From the NCBI GenBank assembly GCA_021372005.1, contig JAJFVC010000060.1:109966-173965 (forward strand): a stretch of 64,000 nucleotides of DNA, given 5' to 3'. This document shows positions 63,135 to 64,000 of this stretch, piece after piece. Each line of letters starts with the position of its first letter. Position 1 is the stretch's first letter. The notes below the pieces were generated by a model. It saw nothing but the letters and a program-made list of their open reading frames with translations. It had not been told where the DNA came from and searched no databases. A program made the translations under genes and the position numbers. This DNA comes from Planctomycetaceae bacterium (GTDB lineage: Bacteria; Planctomycetota; Planctomycetia; Pirellulales; Thermoguttaceae).

Positions 63135-64000
63135 AGCGAATCGTCGTCCTCCACAATGCGGTGCCGGCCGACGCTCCGCCTGAAGATTTTGACACGCTGG
63201 TCCAAGCCGACGCGATCATGAAGGCCATCGGCCAACTGGGCCACGAGCCGCTGCGATTGTCCTGCACGCTCGACCTGTCCACGATGATCGCCCAACTGCG
63301 ACGCCTGCGGCCCGATTTGGTTTTCAATCTGGTCGAGGCGCTGGCCGATTTCGACGCGTTGGCCCACCTGCCCATCGCCGTGCTCGAGGCGTTCGGCATC
63401 CCACACACCGGCAGCAGCGCGGAATCGTTTTTCCTGACGACGCACAAGGTGTTGGCCAAACGCCGGCTGCAATTGGTCGGCCTGCCCACCCCGGCTTGGG
63501 TCGAAGGGCCGGAAGACATCGATCGACGATCCCAAGACCTACCAGCCGTCGGCTCGTGGATTCTCAAGGGCGTCTGCGATCAGGGTTCCCGCGACATGGA
63601 CGATGACGCCGTGTTGCGCGACATCGGTCCGACGGAATTGCGGGAACGAATGACGCAACGCGCCGCACGATCGGGCCGTCCTTGTTTTGCCGAGCAGTTC
63701 ATCGACGGCCGCGAGTTCGCCATCGCGATGTTGGCCGGGCCGCACGGCCCCGAAACGTTGCCGCCTTCGGAAATTCAATTCCACGACTTCCCGCCCGGCA
63801 AACCGAAGATCGTCGGCTATCGAGCCAAATGGATTGAAGGTTGCTTTGAGTACGACCAGACGCCGCGTCATTTCACGTTCGCGTCCGGAGACGCACCATT
63901 GTTGAACCGGCTCCGTGATCTGGCCACCCAGTGCTGGGCCCACTTTCATCTTCACGGTTGGGCGAGGGTCGATTTCCGTGTGGATTCATTTGGAAATCCT
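63131..64000 (+). CDS. D-Ala-D-Ala-ligase-family ATP-grasp protein (2), partial
   Basis: Second ATP-grasp ligase, cut by the right edge after 290 residues. It starts MKRIVVLHNAVPADAPPEDF at ATG 63131, inside the stop of the first. Visible are DLVFNLVEALADFDALAHLP, FGIPHTGSSAESFFLTTHKV (a classic Ddl substrate-loop pattern), SWILKGVCDQGS, CFAEQFIDGREFAIAML and GWARVDFRVDSFG at the cut, where the metal-binding Glu should follow. It is clearly divergent from the first copy, so the two probably take different substrates. Confidence 0.9.
   Translation, partial: MKRIVVLHNAVPADAPPEDFDTLVQADAIMKAIGQLGHEPLRLSCTLDLSTMIAQLRRLRPDLVFNLVEALADFDALAHLPIAVLEAFGIPHTGSSAESFFLTTHKVLAKRRLQLVGLPTPAWVEGPEDIDRRSQDLPAVGSWILKGVCDQGSRDMDDDAVLRDIGPTELRERMTQRAARSGRPCFAEQFIDGREFAIAMLAGPHGPETLPPSEIQFHDFPPGKPKIVGYRAKWIEGCFEYDQTPRHFTFASGDAPLLNRLRDLATQCWAHFHLHGWARVDFRVDSFGNP

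Overview
The window looks like the chromosome of a planctomycete, most likely of the Pirellulales type. It has moderately high GC and densely packed genes on both strands. Several families are ones I associate with that phylum: a HYExAFE-type protein, a TIGR03790-like secreted protein, a BBP7-like outer-membrane barrel, a KamA radical SAM enzyme beside D-Ala-D-Ala-ligase-like ATP-grasp genes, ScpB with an acidic tail, and multidomain fusions of normally separate enzymes. I see no transposase, prophage, CRISPR array, tRNA or rRNA. This is core chromosome with unusual architectures, not a mobile island.

Layout. 1-7.5 kb: YgiQ-type radical SAM protein, a secreted TPR protein, panB, a secreted polyQ protein, gapA with a clear promoter and terminator, and a possible 53-residue membrane protein. 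7.4-11.3 kb: a reverse-strand fatty-acid-synthesis-like operon (FabZ-like, FabG, long ACP, second FabZ-like, FabF). 11.4-16.2 kb: a large secreted TPR protein with a degenerate CHAT-like end, then three tandem Hsp20 genes. 16.1-26.2 kb: an RND efflux set with TolC-type channel, adaptor and two translationally coupled inner-membrane pumps. 26.3-30.2 kb: LarA-like protein, AmmeMemoRadiSam radical SAM enzyme and an AMMECR1-Memo fusion. 30.2-38 kb: secreted proteins, rpmA, folD, a reverse obg-coaX-crcB-DUF190 operon, a Sua5/arginine-phosphatase-like fusion and rpiB. 38-47.5 kb: a secreted protein, ScpB with acidic tail, a rhomboid-like membrane protein, a reverse folK/dNK fusion-panC-lgt(PDZ) run, a glutamine amidotransferase, a cysteine-cluster protein and hisS. 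47.5-57.7 kb: HYExAFE-type protein, outer-membrane barrel, TrmH-type methyltransferase, a coupled TIGR03790-tadA-RlmI-like operon, an SH3 protein, leuS and cutA. 57.8-64 kb: an unrecognised two-gene unit, a methyltransferase, KamA and two tandem ATP-grasp ligases, the last cut by the window edge.

How the parts work together. CoA supply is scattered over panB, coaX and panC. One-carbon and folate metabolism is represented by folD and the folK fusion. Translation and tRNA functions are hisS, leuS, tadA, rpmA, the Sua5 half of the fusion, obg and several RNA methyltransferases. Envelope functions are lgt, the RND set, the barrel protein and many secreted proteins with SH3 or TPR domains.

The most interesting points are these. 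KamA keeps the residues that define lysine 2,3-aminomutase and sits next to two ATP-grasp ligases, although a terminator and a new promoter separate them. A PDZ domain is spliced into Lgt. A Sua5-phosphatase fusion carries the arginine-phosphatase signature next to rpiB. Both RND pumps are enlarged at the same loop. Three genes have a promoter placed so that the mRNA should be leaderless. Motif comparisons to known proteins are from memory; no database search was possible.
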